DNA of 64,000 nucleotides from Marinibacterium profundimaris (GTDB taxonomy: Bacteria > Pseudomonadota > Alphaproteobacteria > Rhodobacterales > Rhodobacteraceae), in the NCBI RefSeq assembly GCF_002210095.1, contig NZ_AQQR01000010.1:62001-126000 (forward strand), read 5' to 3'. The notes beneath the pieces are model-generated. The model worked only from the letters and a program-made list of their open reading frames with translations. It was not told the DNA's origin and did no database searches. Position 1 is the first letter of the stretch. Each line of letters starts with the position of its first letter. The position numbers and the translations under genes are program-made. Below are positions 9,205-17,445 of this stretch, piece after piece.

Positions 9205-10185
9205 TCACTCCGCGTCGAGAATGCCGCGGATGGTGGTGTAAAGACCCGGGGTCCAGTCCGGGAAGGCATCGTAGACGCCTGCCGTCTGCTCGCGGAATGC
9301 CGCGATGTCGACATCCTCGACGATGGTGATGCCCGCGTCACGGAACTGCGCCTTGTACGCCTCGTCCCGCTCCAGCGTCAGCTCGGTGCAAAGCGCGCCG
9401 GCCTCGGCGCCGACTTCCAGCATCACCTCCTGGATGTCCTCGGGCAGGCTGGCGAAGTAATCGGCGTTGATCACCCAGAAGGTGAAGGCGGTGAAGTGGT
9501 TGGTCATCGAGATCGTGTCGCGCGTCTCGTACAGCTTCGAGCCCCAGAGCGAGCCCAGCGGCGCCTCGGCGGCCTCGACCACGTTCTGTTGCAGGGCGCT
9601 GTAGACCTCTGCCCATTCGACGGTGGTCGGACGTGCGCCCATCGCCTCGAAGGTTTCGATGAAGACGGTGTTGGGGGGCACGCGGACGGTCATGCCCTCG
9701 ATGTCGGCGGGGCTGCGCACCGGCTCGTTGGCCAGGATGTTGCGGCCGCCGAACAGGGCGTTGTCGACCAGGAAGGTGATGCCGACCTCGTCGAAGGCCG
9801 ACTGGATGCCACCGAACCACTCGGACTCGACCAGCTTGTTGAACTGTTCCGGCTCGTCCAGCAGGTAGGGCCCTTCGAGAACCCCGATGTCGGGCACGAA
9901 ATCGGACAGGTAGCCGGACGAGGTGACCGAGATCATCGGCGCACCCTGGCGCATCATCTGGTTCACGTCCTTCTCGCTGCCCAGCTGCTGCGCCGGGAAG
10001 ACCTGGATCTCGACGCGGCCATCGGTGCGCTTGGCCACCTCCTCGGCGAAGAAGGCCGCGGCCTCGTTTGTCGGCTCGCCCGGCGACAGCGAGTTCGCAA
10101 GCCGGATCGTGTAGTCAGCGGCCATGAGCGGCGCAGCGGAAAGCAACCCGGCTGTCACCAGCCCGGCAAATCTGAATATCGACAT
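9205..10185 (-). CDS. dctP: TRAP transporter substrate-binding protein (DctP family)
   Basis: A 326-residue periplasmic binding protein of the DctP type. The start at 10185 is preceded by GGGAGG with 6 nt spacing and gives a clean signal peptide ending near LMAADY, whereas a longer in-frame start at 10254 would bury it. Family marks are a ligand-carboxylate region around ADIEGMTVRVPPN (about residues 155-170) and AEVYSALQQNVVEAAEAPL (about 190-210). It is the first gene of a dctPQM operon whose upstream region holds a palindromic operator candidate. The ligand is probably an organic acid, but nothing nearby in the operon fixes it. Confidence 0.92.
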   Translation of the reverse strand: MSIFRFAGLVTAGLLSAAPLMAADYTIRLANSLSPGEPTNEAAAFFAEEVAKRTDGRVEIQVFPAQQLGSEKDVNQMMRQGAPMISVTSSGYLSDFVPDIGVLEGPYLLDEPEQFNKLVESEWFGGIQSAFDEVGITFLVDNALFGGRNILANEPVRSPADIEGMTVRVPPNTVFIETFEAMGARPTTVEWAEVYSALQQNVVEAAEAPLGSLWGSKLYETRDTISMTNHFTAFTFWVINADYFASLPEDIQEVMLEVGAEAGALCTELTLERDEAYKAQFRDAGITIVEDVDIAAFREQTAGVYDAFPDWTPGLYTTIRGILDAE

Positions 10186-10238
10186 GAAGTCCTCCCAAGC
10201 CCGGCTCGCGGGCGCTCCATCGCCCTCGAGCCAATTCT

Positions 10239-10261
10239 TATATGAATACATCATTCACATA
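10239..10261. promoter_or_regulatory. Palindromic operator candidate upstream of dctP
   Basis: TATATGAAT (10239-10247) and ATTCACATA (10253-10261) are 9-bp arms with one mismatch around a 5-nt spacer, set in an AT-rich patch 54-76 nt upstream of the dctP start. Size and symmetry fit a dimeric regulator such as a GntR or IclR protein; which one is unknown. Confidence 0.5.
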
Positions 10262-10475
10262 CAGGGTGACGCTCTGTCAATACCGTCGCCATCCAAAGAT
10301 CCGACACCGGGGCCGCGGGCATCTCAATAGGCCGCACGAAATGCGCCGGACCACGCTCAGTCCGCTGAAAGAAAGAGATATTTTTGGAGATCAGCGCGCC
10401 AATGGTGATGCGCTGCAATGGCTCTGAAGGGGAAGGCGACCGAACCACAGGGTGCACGGTCCCAAAGAGTCGTCG

Positions 10476-10570
10476 CGCTGCCCGAAGGAGGGATGACTGT
10501 CCTTCGGGCAGCGGGATCAGGAGGCGACCGGGTGGGCCGGCCGCCTCCGGGTGAAGCCCGAGGGCTTCAC
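10476..10570 (-). terminator. Three tandem stem-loops downstream of the ACC deaminase-like gene
   Basis: Immediately after the stop codon (minus strand) come GTGAAGCCC/GGGCTTCAC (10551-10559 with 10562-10570), then GGAGGCG/CGCCTCC (10520-10526 with 10542-10548), then a perfect 14-bp stem CGCTGCCCGAAGGA with its complement (10476-10489 with 10500-10513). The last is followed on the minus strand only by CTCTTT, so the U-tract is weak. Together they probably terminate transcription and protect the 3' end. Confidence 0.6.
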
Positions 10571-10573
10571 TGT

Positions 10574-11575
10574 TCAGGCAACGTCGGACGTCAGCTGATC
10601 GTTGAAGGGGAACAGCGCCGGGGTGCCGCCGCAGTGGACGAACAGAACGTCCGATCCCTTTTCGAACTTGCCGGTCTCGGCAAGGCCCAGGATGCCTGCC
10701 ATCGCCTTGCCGGTGTAGACCGGATCCAGCAGCACGCCTTCCGACCGGCCAACGCGCAGGATCGCCGCGTTGCCCAGCTCGGAGGGGATGGAATAGCCGG
10801 GGCCGATGTAATCGTTCTCGATCCGGATATCCTCGGCGGTGAAGCGCTGGTCAAGGCCCAGCAGCTCGGCGGCATCGTTCGCCATGACCGAAATCCGCTC
10901 TTCGAAGGGCACCGCGCTGCCCGTCACGGCAATGCCGACGACCTTGGTTTCGGGCCACCACATCGAGCAGCCGACGACCATTCCGGCAAGGGTGCCGCCC
11001 GACCCGACCGGTGCGCAGATGTAATCCGGTGCCTTTCGGCCCATCTCGGAATACTGCTGCGACAGCTCGCGGATCGCGTTGACATAGCCCATCGCACCCA
11101 GTGCACTCGCCCCGCCCAGCGGGATGATATAGGCCTTCTCGCCGCGCGCCTCTGCCGCGTCGGCGTGGTGCTGCATGCGCGGGTTGATCTCTTCGAAGTA
11201 GGCATCCGGGTCGAGGAAATCGACTTCGGCGCCCAGGATGTGGTCAAGCAGCAGGTTGCCCTGCCAGCTGGCCGGCTTGTTGCCGCGCAGGACCAGGATC
11301 GGCTTCATGCCGAATTTGCGGGCGGCCGCGGCGGTCATCCGCGCGTGGTTCGACTGATGCCCGCCGGTGGTGATCACCACCTTGACGCCCCGTGCCACGG
11401 CATCAGCCATCAGGTATTCAAGCTTGCGGACCTTGTTGCCGCCGCCGCCGAAGCCTGTGAAATCATCCCGTTTCACCGACAGCGAGATCCCAATTTCCGC
11501 GCCGAGCGTGGGCAGATCTTCGACCGGTGTCGGCAGGAAGCCCAGCGAGAGGCGCGGCAGTTCGTCGAGTTTCAT
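10574..11575 (-). CDS. PLP-dependent ACC deaminase / D-cysteine desulfhydrase family enzyme
   Basis: A 333-residue fold-type II PLP enzyme. The stretch TGFGGGGNKVRKLEYL (about residues 40-55) holds the probable PLP lysine (K48), and GGHQSNHARMTAAAA (about 71-85) is the substrate and cofactor loop. The glycine-rich phosphate loop PVGSGGTLAG lies near residue 195. Family members deaminate 1-aminocyclopropane-1-carboxylate, desulfhydrate D-cysteine, or cleave L-cysteate (CuyA); the sequence alone does not decide. An amino-acid oxidase and a sulfurtransferase in the same island favour a sulfur amino acid. AAAGGA stands 8 nt before the start. It is divergent from the ABC ATPase operon, with a perfect palindrome between them. 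Confidence 0.85.
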   Translation of the reverse strand: MKLDELPRLSLGFLPTPVEDLPTLGAEIGISLSVKRDDFTGFGGGGNKVRKLEYLMADAVARGVKVVITTGGHQSNHARMTAAAARKFGMKPILVLRGNKPASWQGNLLLDHILGAEVDFLDPDAYFEEINPRMQHHADAAEARGEKAYIIPLGGASALGAMGYVNAIRELSQQYSEMGRKAPDYICAPVGSGGTLAGMVVGCSMWWPETKVVGIAVTGSAVPFEERISVMANDAAELLGLDQRFTAEDIRIENDYIGPGYSIPSELGNAAILRVGRSEGVLLDPVYTGKAMAGILGLAETGKFEKGSDVLFVHCGGTPALFPFNDQLTSDVA

Positions 11576-11645
11576 ACTCGGTCCTTTCCCAGTGATACGG
11601 CCCGGGGAATGGATTTCCCTTGCAAACGCGAGCCTTCACCGTCAG

Positions 11646-11660
11646 GATATATGATATATC
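11646..11660. promoter_or_regulatory. Palindromic operator GATATATGATATATC, site 1
   Basis: A perfect 7-bp inverted repeat around one central base, placed between the divergent ACC deaminase-like gene (71 nt away) and the ABC ATPase operon (88 nt away). A 14 of 15 match in opposite orientation recurs at 22096-22110 beside the gntR gene, so the GntR protein encoded at 22170-22853 is the likely ligand. Confidence 0.7.
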
Positions 11661-11747
11661 TTTAACGGCAACCCTGTATCGCCGAACAAGGAGCTTCCGG
11701 CCCGGCAGGGCAGCCATTACGCTCGAACGAACCAACGGAACCGCATC

Positions 11748-13607
11748 ATGAGCCAGCCAGTTTTCTCCGTCTCCGACCTGGAGGTCGCCTTTCGCGGCCG
11801 CGACGGCTGGTCTGCGGTGGTGCACGACGTCTCGTTCCAGATCGCGCGCGGCGAGACACTCGCGCTGGTGGGCGAGAGCGGATCCGGCAAGAGCGTGACC
11901 TCGCTGGCCTCCATGCGGCTTCTGGAACCCGAAAGCAGCCGGATCCGGGGCAAGGTGATGCTGGAAGGGCGCGACCTGCTGGCGCTGACCGAGGCCGAGA
12001 TGCGCGGCGTGCGCGGCAACGACATGGCGATGATCTTCCAGGAGCCGATGACCTCTCTGAACCCGTCGATGAAGATCGGCGAACAGATCGCCGAGGTGCT
12101 CGTCGCGCACCAGGACATGGGCCAGGCCGACGCGATGGCCGAGACACAGCGCCTTCTGGAACGGGTGCGCATCCCCGCCGCGCGGCAGCGGATGGGCGAA
12201 TACCCGCACCAGTCGTCGGGCGGAATGCGGCAGCGGTTCATGATCGCGATGGCGCTTGCCTGCCGGCCCCGCCTGCTGATCGCGGATGAGCCCACGACGG
12301 CGCTGGACGTCACGATCCAGGCGCAGATCCTGGAACTGATCAAGGTGCTGCAGGAAGAAGAGGACATGGCCGTTCTCTTCATCACCCACGACATGGGCGT
12401 GGTGGCCGAGGTCGCGGATCGCACCATCGTCATGTACAAGGGCAACGCGGTCGAACAGGGTCCGACCGAGGCGCTGTTCGCGGCGCCGCAACAGGCCTAT
12501 ACCCGGGCGCTGCTGTCGGCCGTGCCGCGGCTGGGGTCCATGCGCGGCGATACCCGGCCCGCGCGTTTCCCGCTGATCGCCGCCGACACCGGCAGGCCGG
12601 TGCCCGCCCGCCCGGTGACCAGGCACGTCGATCCGGCCGCCTCCCCCGTCCTGTCGGTGCGTGGCCTGACCACGCGCTACGCGGTGGCGGGCAGCCTGAT
12701 GGGCCGCGGCGCCGGACGGGTTCACGCGGTGGAGGGCATCGACTTTGACATCCGCCCCGGCGAGACCCTGTCGCTGGTTGGCGAATCCGGCTGCGGCAAG
12801 TCCTCGGCCGGGCGGTCGATCCTTGGCCTGACACCGGCACAGGGCGGGTCGGTCAAACTGGACGGGACCGAGCTTCTGGGCCTGTCGCGCCGCGCCATCC
12901 GGCCGCATCGCCGCAAGATGCAGATGATCTTCCAGGACCCGTTCGCCAGCCTCGATCCCCGGGCCCGCATTGGCGACGCCATCGCGGAACCGATGCTGAC
13001 CCATGGCCTGGTCTCGCGAGCGGAGGCGCCGGACCGTGTGGCGGATCTGCTGGAAAAAGTCGGCCTGAAGGCCGACATGGCCAAACGCTTTCCCAACGAA
13101 TTCTCAGGCGGCCAGCGCCAGCGTCTGTGCATCGCGCGCGCGCTGGGAATGACGCCCAGCCTGATCGTCGCCGACGAGGCCGTGTCGGCGCTGGACGTGT
13201 CGATCAAGGCGCAGGTCATCAACCTGATGCTCGACCTCCAGGAAGACATGGGCCTGTCCTACCTCTTCATCAGCCACGACATGGCCGTGGTCGAACGGAT
13301 GAGCCACCGCGTCGCCGTGATGTACCTTGGCGAGATCGTCGAGATCGGGCCCCGCGCCGCGATCTTCGAGAACCCGCAGCACCCTTATACCCGGCGGCTG
13401 CTTTCGGCGGTTCCGGTGCCCGATCCCGCCCGCAGGGGGGCGCGCCGTGGCCTTGACGTGCGCGACCTGAAAAGCCCGGTCCGGCCGCTGGATTTCCAGC
13501 CGCCCGAACGGCAATGGCGCGAGGTTTCGGCCGGGCACCGCGTGCAGGTTCCCGGCCCCGAATGGGCCGAGGAAATCGCCCAGCAGGCCGCAGGCGTTCC
13601 GGCATGA
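11748..13607 (+). CDS. Fused dipeptide/oligopeptide ABC transporter ATPase (DppD-DppF)
   Basis: A 619-residue cytoplasmic protein with two complete ABC nucleotide-binding domains in one chain. Domain 1 has Walker A GESGSGKS (about residue 43), signature SSGGMRQR and Walker B LLIADEPTTALDV. Domain 2 has GESGCGKS (about 344), FSGGQRQR and LIVADEAVSALDV. Each domain carries the PxxxYTRALLSAVP / HPYTRRLLSAVP tail typical of the Dpp/Opp subfamily. The binding protein and permeases are encoded in a separate, oppositely oriented operon at 18763-22014 that lacks an ATPase, so the two operons together make one transporter. It overlaps the next gene by 4 bp (ATGA). The ribosome binding site is weak. 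Confidence 0.93.
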   Translation: MSQPVFSVSDLEVAFRGRDGWSAVVHDVSFQIARGETLALVGESGSGKSVTSLASMRLLEPESSRIRGKVMLEGRDLLALTEAEMRGVRGNDMAMIFQEPMTSLNPSMKIGEQIAEVLVAHQDMGQADAMAETQRLLERVRIPAARQRMGEYPHQSSGGMRQRFMIAMALACRPRLLIADEPTTALDVTIQAQILELIKVLQEEEDMAVLFITHDMGVVAEVADRTIVMYKGNAVEQGPTEALFAAPQQAYTRALLSAVPRLGSMRGDTRPARFPLIAADTGRPVPARPVTRHVDPAASPVLSVRGLTTRYAVAGSLMGRGAGRVHAVEGIDFDIRPGETLSLVGESGCGKSSAGRSILGLTPAQGGSVKLDGTELLGLSRRAIRPHRRKMQMIFQDPFASLDPRARIGDAIAEPMLTHGLVSRAEAPDRVADLLEKVGLKADMAKRFPNEFSGGQRQRLCIARALGMTPSLIVADEAVSALDVSIKAQVINLMLDLQEDMGLSYLFISHDMAVVERMSHRVAVMYLGEIVEIGPRAAIFENPQHPYTRRLLSAVPVPDPARRGARRGLDVRDLKSPVRPLDFQPPERQWREVSAGHRVQVPGPEWAEEIAQQAAGVPA

Positions 13608-14296
13608 GCCGCCCCGTCGTGATGATTTCGGGCGCGAGCCGCGGGATCGGTGCCGCCATCGCCACCCGGATGCAGGACGCCGGCTGGTCGCTCAGCCTCG
13701 GGCTGCGCGACCCCTCGGCCAGCCCCCTGCCCGCCGCGGACAACGTGATCACCTGCCGGTTCGACGCCAACGATCCCGACAGCGAAACCGCCTGGGTCGC
13801 CGAAACCGGGGCCCGCTTCGGACGGCTCGATGGGTTGGTGCTGAACGCGGGCATTCACAGCCATTCCTCGGTGCTCGATGCAACGGGCGACGAGTTCGAC
13901 CAGCTTTTCGAGATCAACGTGAAATCGCCCATGCGCCTGGCCCAGGCGGCCTGGCCGCTGCTGGAAAAGGGGCCGGGGCGCATCGTCACCATCGCCTCGC
14001 TTTCGGGCAAGCGGATCAAGTCGCCGGGATCGGGCCTGTACGGCATGTCGAAATTCGCCGTCGTCGGCCTGACCCACGCGCTGCGCCAGGCCGGCCGCGA
14101 AAGCGGCGTGCGCGCGACGGCGATCTGCCCCAGCTTCGTGTCGACCGACATGGGCCGCGCGGCGTCCGGCACGGACGGCAGCGGCAAGACCACCCCCGAC
14201 GAAATCGCCCGGATCACCTGCATGGTGCTCGAACTTGGCCCCACCGCCAGCCTTGCCGAGATCCCGGTGCATTACGACGTAGAGGATTGCTTCTGA
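13604..14296 (+). CDS. Short-chain dehydrogenase/reductase (SDR)
   Basis: A 230-residue NAD(P)-dependent oxidoreductase. The cofactor motif SGASRGIG lies at about residues 8-15, the NAG motif near 84, the catalytic serine in ASLSG, and the YGMSK catalytic Tyr/Lys pair near residue 146. The start overlaps the ATPase stop codon (ATGA), which excludes longer in-frame starts. It is followed after 1 nt by the FAD oxidoreductase gene, so the three form one operon. The substrate is unknown; context suggests an alcohol or keto intermediate of the imported amino compound. Confidence 0.88.
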   Translation: MSRPVVMISGASRGIGAAIATRMQDAGWSLSLGLRDPSASPLPAADNVITCRFDANDPDSETAWVAETGARFGRLDGLVLNAGIHSHSSVLDATGDEFDQLFEINVKSPMRLAQAAWPLLEKGPGRIVTIASLSGKRIKSPGSGLYGMSKFAVVGLTHALRQAGRESGVRATAICPSFVSTDMGRAASGTDGSGKTTPDEIARITCMVLELGPTASLAEIPVHYDVEDCF

Positions 14297-14297
14297 G

Positions 14298-15635
14298 ATG
14301 ATCCCGAACCGTGGGCCGGCCGTCCTGGAGGTGTCGGGCGCAAATGACCTGCCCGCCTCGGCAGAGGTGGTCGTCATAGGGGGCGGTGTGATCGGCGTGA
14401 CCACCGCGCTGGAACTGGCACGCGCGGGCCACGACGTCTGCCTTCTGGAAAAGGGCATCATCGCGGGCGAGCAGTCCAGCCGCAACTGGGGCTGGGTCCG
14501 GCAGGCCGGGCGTGACCTGCGCGAACTGCCCCTGTCGTCGCTGGCCCGGCGGCGCTGGCAGGCATTGGCCGCCGAGATCGGGCCCGGGCTGGGCTATGTC
14601 GAATGCGGCATCGCTTATGTCTCGCGCAGCCCGGAACAAGCCGATCGCCACCGTCGCTGGGTGGCCGAGGCGACCCGGCTGGGTATCGAGGCCGAGATCG
14701 CGGACATAAGGTCCCTGGCCCCGGGGCTGACCACCGACCACGCCAAAGCGCTCTACCTGCCCGGCGACGGGCGGGCCGAGCCGCAGGCCGCCGTGCCGCT
14801 TTTTGCGCGTCTGGCGATCGCGGCCGGCGCGACATTGGTGCAGGGATGCGCCGCCTTCGACATCGAGCGGGACGCGCGGGGGGTCACCGGCATCCGCACG
14901 GAACGCGGCACCGTCTCCACCCGGCGCGTGGTGCTTGCCGGCGGGGCCTGGTCCGCGCCGCTGTTGCGCCGGTCGGGGATCACGTTGCCGCAGCTGAAGG
15001 TGCTGTCCTCGGTCTGCCGCACGGAACCGCTGACGGAAGAGCAGGCGCAGGCCTTCACGCCCTGCCTGTCACTGGGCGACCTTGCGCTCCGCCACCGGGT
15101 CGACCATGGGCTGACGGCGGCCAATTCGGGCACCGTTGTGGCCGAGATCGTCCCCGACAGCCTGCGCCACATGTTCGCCTTCCTGCCGGGACTGCGCAGC
15201 ATGATCCCGGGCCTGAAGCTGCGTCTCGGCCGCGGCACGGTCGAGGAACTCGGCTGGCTGTTCGGCGGGGCCGCGCTGGAGCGCAGCCTGACACGGCATC
15301 GCATCCTTGACCCGACCCCGGATGCCCGCGCCCTGTCGCGCGTCCTCGACCGCCTGGCGGAGCGGTTCCCGGCACTGGCCGGGCTTGACCAGGCACAGGC
15401 CTGGGGCGGGATGATCGACGTGACGCCCGACGTGATCCCCGTGATCTCGGAGGCGTCGACCCTGCCGGGCCTGGTCATCGGCACCGGCTTTTCCGGCCAC
15501 GGCTTCGGCATCGGCCCCGGCGCCGGTGCTGTGCTGGCCTCTCTTGCCACGGGCGCGGAACCGGACGTCGATCTTGCCGACTTCCGGCTTGCGCGCTTCC
15601 GCGAAGAACGCCCGCAGATGCAATCCTGGCTTTAG
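14298..15635 (+). CDS. FAD-dependent amino-acid oxidoreductase (DAO family)
   Basis: A 445-residue flavoprotein of the D-amino-acid oxidase/glycine oxidase superfamily. The dinucleotide-binding motif VVVIGGGVIGVTTALELA lies near residue 25 and is followed by the acidic end LLEKG. The C-terminal flavin motif GTGFSGHGFGIGPG lies near residue 395. Family members oxidise D-amino acids, N-methyl amino acids or deaminate amines to imines. It is the last gene of the ATPase-SDR-oxidase operon and converges on the sulfurtransferase gene, which ends 5 nt away. Whether electrons go to oxygen or a quinone cannot be told. Confidence 0.9.
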   Translation: MIPNRGPAVLEVSGANDLPASAEVVVIGGGVIGVTTALELARAGHDVCLLEKGIIAGEQSSRNWGWVRQAGRDLRELPLSSLARRRWQALAAEIGPGLGYVECGIAYVSRSPEQADRHRRWVAEATRLGIEAEIADIRSLAPGLTTDHAKALYLPGDGRAEPQAAVPLFARLAIAAGATLVQGCAAFDIERDARGVTGIRTERGTVSTRRVVLAGGAWSAPLLRRSGITLPQLKVLSSVCRTEPLTEEQAQAFTPCLSLGDLALRHRVDHGLTAANSGTVVAEIVPDSLRHMFAFLPGLRSMIPGLKLRLGRGTVEELGWLFGGAALERSLTRHRILDPTPDARALSRVLDRLAERFPALAGLDQAQAWGGMIDVTPDVIPVISEASTLPGLVIGTGFSGHGFGIGPGAGAVLASLATGAEPDVDLADFRLARFREERPQMQSWL

Positions 15636-15639
15636 GCGC

Positions 15640-16461
15640 TCAGGCCGCGGCGCCGATTTCCATCGGCAGGGACGGGTCCGCCGCCCATTCGTGCCAGGAG
15701 CCGACGAAGATCCCCACGTCGCGGAACCCGGCCAGCCGCAGGCCGTAAAGCGCCGTCGCCGCCCGCGCACCCCGGTGGCAATAGGTGACAACCGGCTTCT
15801 CGGGGTCCAGGCCGGCGGCGATCGCGATGGCGCGGATCTCGTCCGCCGGGCGGTATCTGCCGTCGCGCAACATGTCCTCGTAGAACGCGAACAGCGCGCC
15901 CGGGATACGCCCGCCGCGGGCACAGCAGTCATGGGCAAAGCTGCCGTCGAATTCCGCCGGGCGGCGCACGTCGAAGATCTGCAGATCCGCGGACGGGTGC
16001 AGCACCGCCTCGCGGGTCAGCGCCAGCTCGGGGTGCCAGCCGTCCGGCGCGGCGTCGTCGACATGGGTGATCGCGGTCGCGGTGCCCTCGCCCGGTTCCA
16101 GCACGCAATGGGCGTTCACCCAGGCCTGCACCCCACCGTCAAGGATCACGCCGCCCTCAAGCCCCAGCAGCTCCTGGAACCACAGGCCGCGGGGCGACCG
16201 CATGCCGGTCTCTTCCTCGAACCACACCACGGTCTTCGCCTTGTCCAGGCCCGCCTCGCGGAAGGCGCGCATCGCTCCGGCGGCCATGCCTTCATAGCCG
16301 GCCTCGGTGCTTTCGGGGACGAAGTAGTCGTAGACATTGAGGAAAATCGCGCCCGGCAGGGTGCCGGCTTCCCAGTCCTCGCGGGTCCGGGTGTCGACGA
16401 GAACGAGGCCCGGCTCGTTCTGGCGCGCGATGAGATCGGTGGCAGAGATGGTCACGGTCAT
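15640..16461 (-). CDS. Two-domain sulfurtransferase (rhodanese / 3-mercaptopyruvate type)
   Basis: A 273-residue tandem rhodanese protein. The N-terminal domain (DTRTREDW near residue 23) has glutamates (WFEEETG) where the active cysteine would be and is the usual inactive half. The C-terminal domain carries the catalytic cysteine C228 in YCHRGARA. The six-residue loop CHRGAR has a basic residue at the third position, like thiosulfate rhodaneses (CRKGVT) rather than mercaptopyruvate enzymes (CGSGVT), so substrate preference is open. AAAGGA precedes the start. It is the last gene of the minus-strand dpp operon, 21 nt after the cyclodeaminase gene. Confidence 0.88.
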   Translation of the reverse strand: MTVTISATDLIARQNEPGLVLVDTRTREDWEAGTLPGAIFLNVYDYFVPESTEAGYEGMAAGAMRAFREAGLDKAKTVVWFEEETGMRSPRGLWFQELLGLEGGVILDGGVQAWVNAHCVLEPGEGTATAITHVDDAAPDGWHPELALTREAVLHPSADLQIFDVRRPAEFDGSFAHDCCARGGRIPGALFAFYEDMLRDGRYRPADEIRAIAIAAGLDPEKPVVTYCHRGARAATALYGLRLAGFRDVGIFVGSWHEWAADPSLPMEIGAAA

Positions 16462-16482
16462 TAGGTCTGTCCTTTCGGAACG

Positions 16483-17445
16483 TCAGGGAACGAGCGTCAC
16501 TCCAAGGCCGAGATCGCCGGCCCGCCGCATCAGCCGCGCGGCAAAGGCGATGTCGAAGATGTTCAGCCCGAAGCTCGAGAAATAGGTGCAGGCCCCCGGT
16601 GCGGGCCGCCAACCGTCCAGCAGGATCGCGGCCGCATCGGCAGCGACGCGGCGCTCGGGAAACCGCCCGGCGCGGTGCATCTGGAACAGGCTCTTGGCGC
16701 TGGTGCGGGCAAAATCGCCCCACAGGTCGCAGGTTACCGCATCCGCGGCGTCGATCGCGTCGAAGCTGACTTCGTGATAGCCGACCTGAAGGATCAGCGT
16801 GCCGGAGCGCATGACCTCGGGCCCGAGAAGCGGCTCGGGAGACGAGGTGCAGGTCAGCGAGACCTCGGCTGCCAGGCAAGCGGCCATGGGTGTTTCATGG
16901 GCCACGAGCGCGATGCCGTCGGGCAGTGCCTCGACCAAGGGACGGCCCGAGCGGGTCCAGTGATGCACCTCGCGCAGCGCGGGAAATAGGGCCAGCGCCA
17001 TGTCCAGATGCATGCGCGCCTGCGGCCCTGCTCCAAGGATGGCCAGTCGGGTCACACCTGGGTGCAGCGCCCGCATAACCGCACCGGACAGCGCCGCCGT
17101 CCGCACACGCGTCAGCATCGCGCTGTCCAGCATCCCCATTGCCCGCCCGGTCCCCAGGTCATCCAGCACGGTGCGCGAGGTGATCGCCTCGCCGCCCGCC
17201 GGTGCCTCGGCCCGGTGCAGGGTCCATTTCAGACCGGCGGCATTGAACCGCCCGCCAACGCGCGCCGGCAGGCCATAGCCCTTGTCGCGCGGATCAGGTC
17301 CCAGCGGCAGCACGTTCTCTGCCGCCATCTCGGCCTCGCCGCGTTTCAGCAGGGTCAACGCTTCGTGGATGTCATCCAGTGCGGCGTCCCAGTCCAGCGC
17401 GCCGGCTGCGATCAGGTCGGCCCTTGTCAGGAACAGTTCACTCAT
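16483..17445 (-). CDS. Ornithine cyclodeaminase / mu-crystallin family protein
   Basis: A 320-residue NAD(P)-binding protein. RTAALSGAVMRAL (about residues 114-126) and the Rossmann motif LAILGAGPQARMHL (about 133-146) are diagnostic of the family, as is the downstream SPEP...G..ILQVG region. Members cyclise ornithine or lysine, dehydrogenate alanine, or reduce cyclic ketimines including sulfur-containing ones (mu-crystallin). It overlaps the M20 hydrolase gene by 8 bp, so they are co-expressed. In this sulfur-amino-acid context a ketimine reductase role is possible, but that is inference. Confidence 0.87.
   Translation of the reverse strand: MSELFLTRADLIAAGALDWDAALDDIHEALTLLKRGEAEMAAENVLPLGPDPRDKGYGLPARVGGRFNAAGLKWTLHRAEAPAGGEAITSRTVLDDLGTGRAMGMLDSAMLTRVRTAALSGAVMRALHPGVTRLAILGAGPQARMHLDMALALFPALREVHHWTRSGRPLVEALPDGIALVAHETPMAACLAAEVSLTCTSSPEPLLGPEVMRSGTLILQVGYHEVSFDAIDAADAVTCDLWGDFARTSAKSLFQMHRAGRFPERRVAADAAAILLDGWRPAPGACTYFSSFGLNIFDIAFAARLMRRAGDLGLGVTLVP

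Larger units (their letters stand above)
10186..10573. other. Intergenic region between the dctP and ACC deaminase-like genes
   Basis: 388 bp without a supported gene. The dctP-proximal part holds the 10239-10261 palindrome. The part next to the downstream end of the ACC deaminase-like gene holds three successive stem-loops (10476-10570). Short open frames here lack ribosome binding sites and family similarity. Confidence 0.6.
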
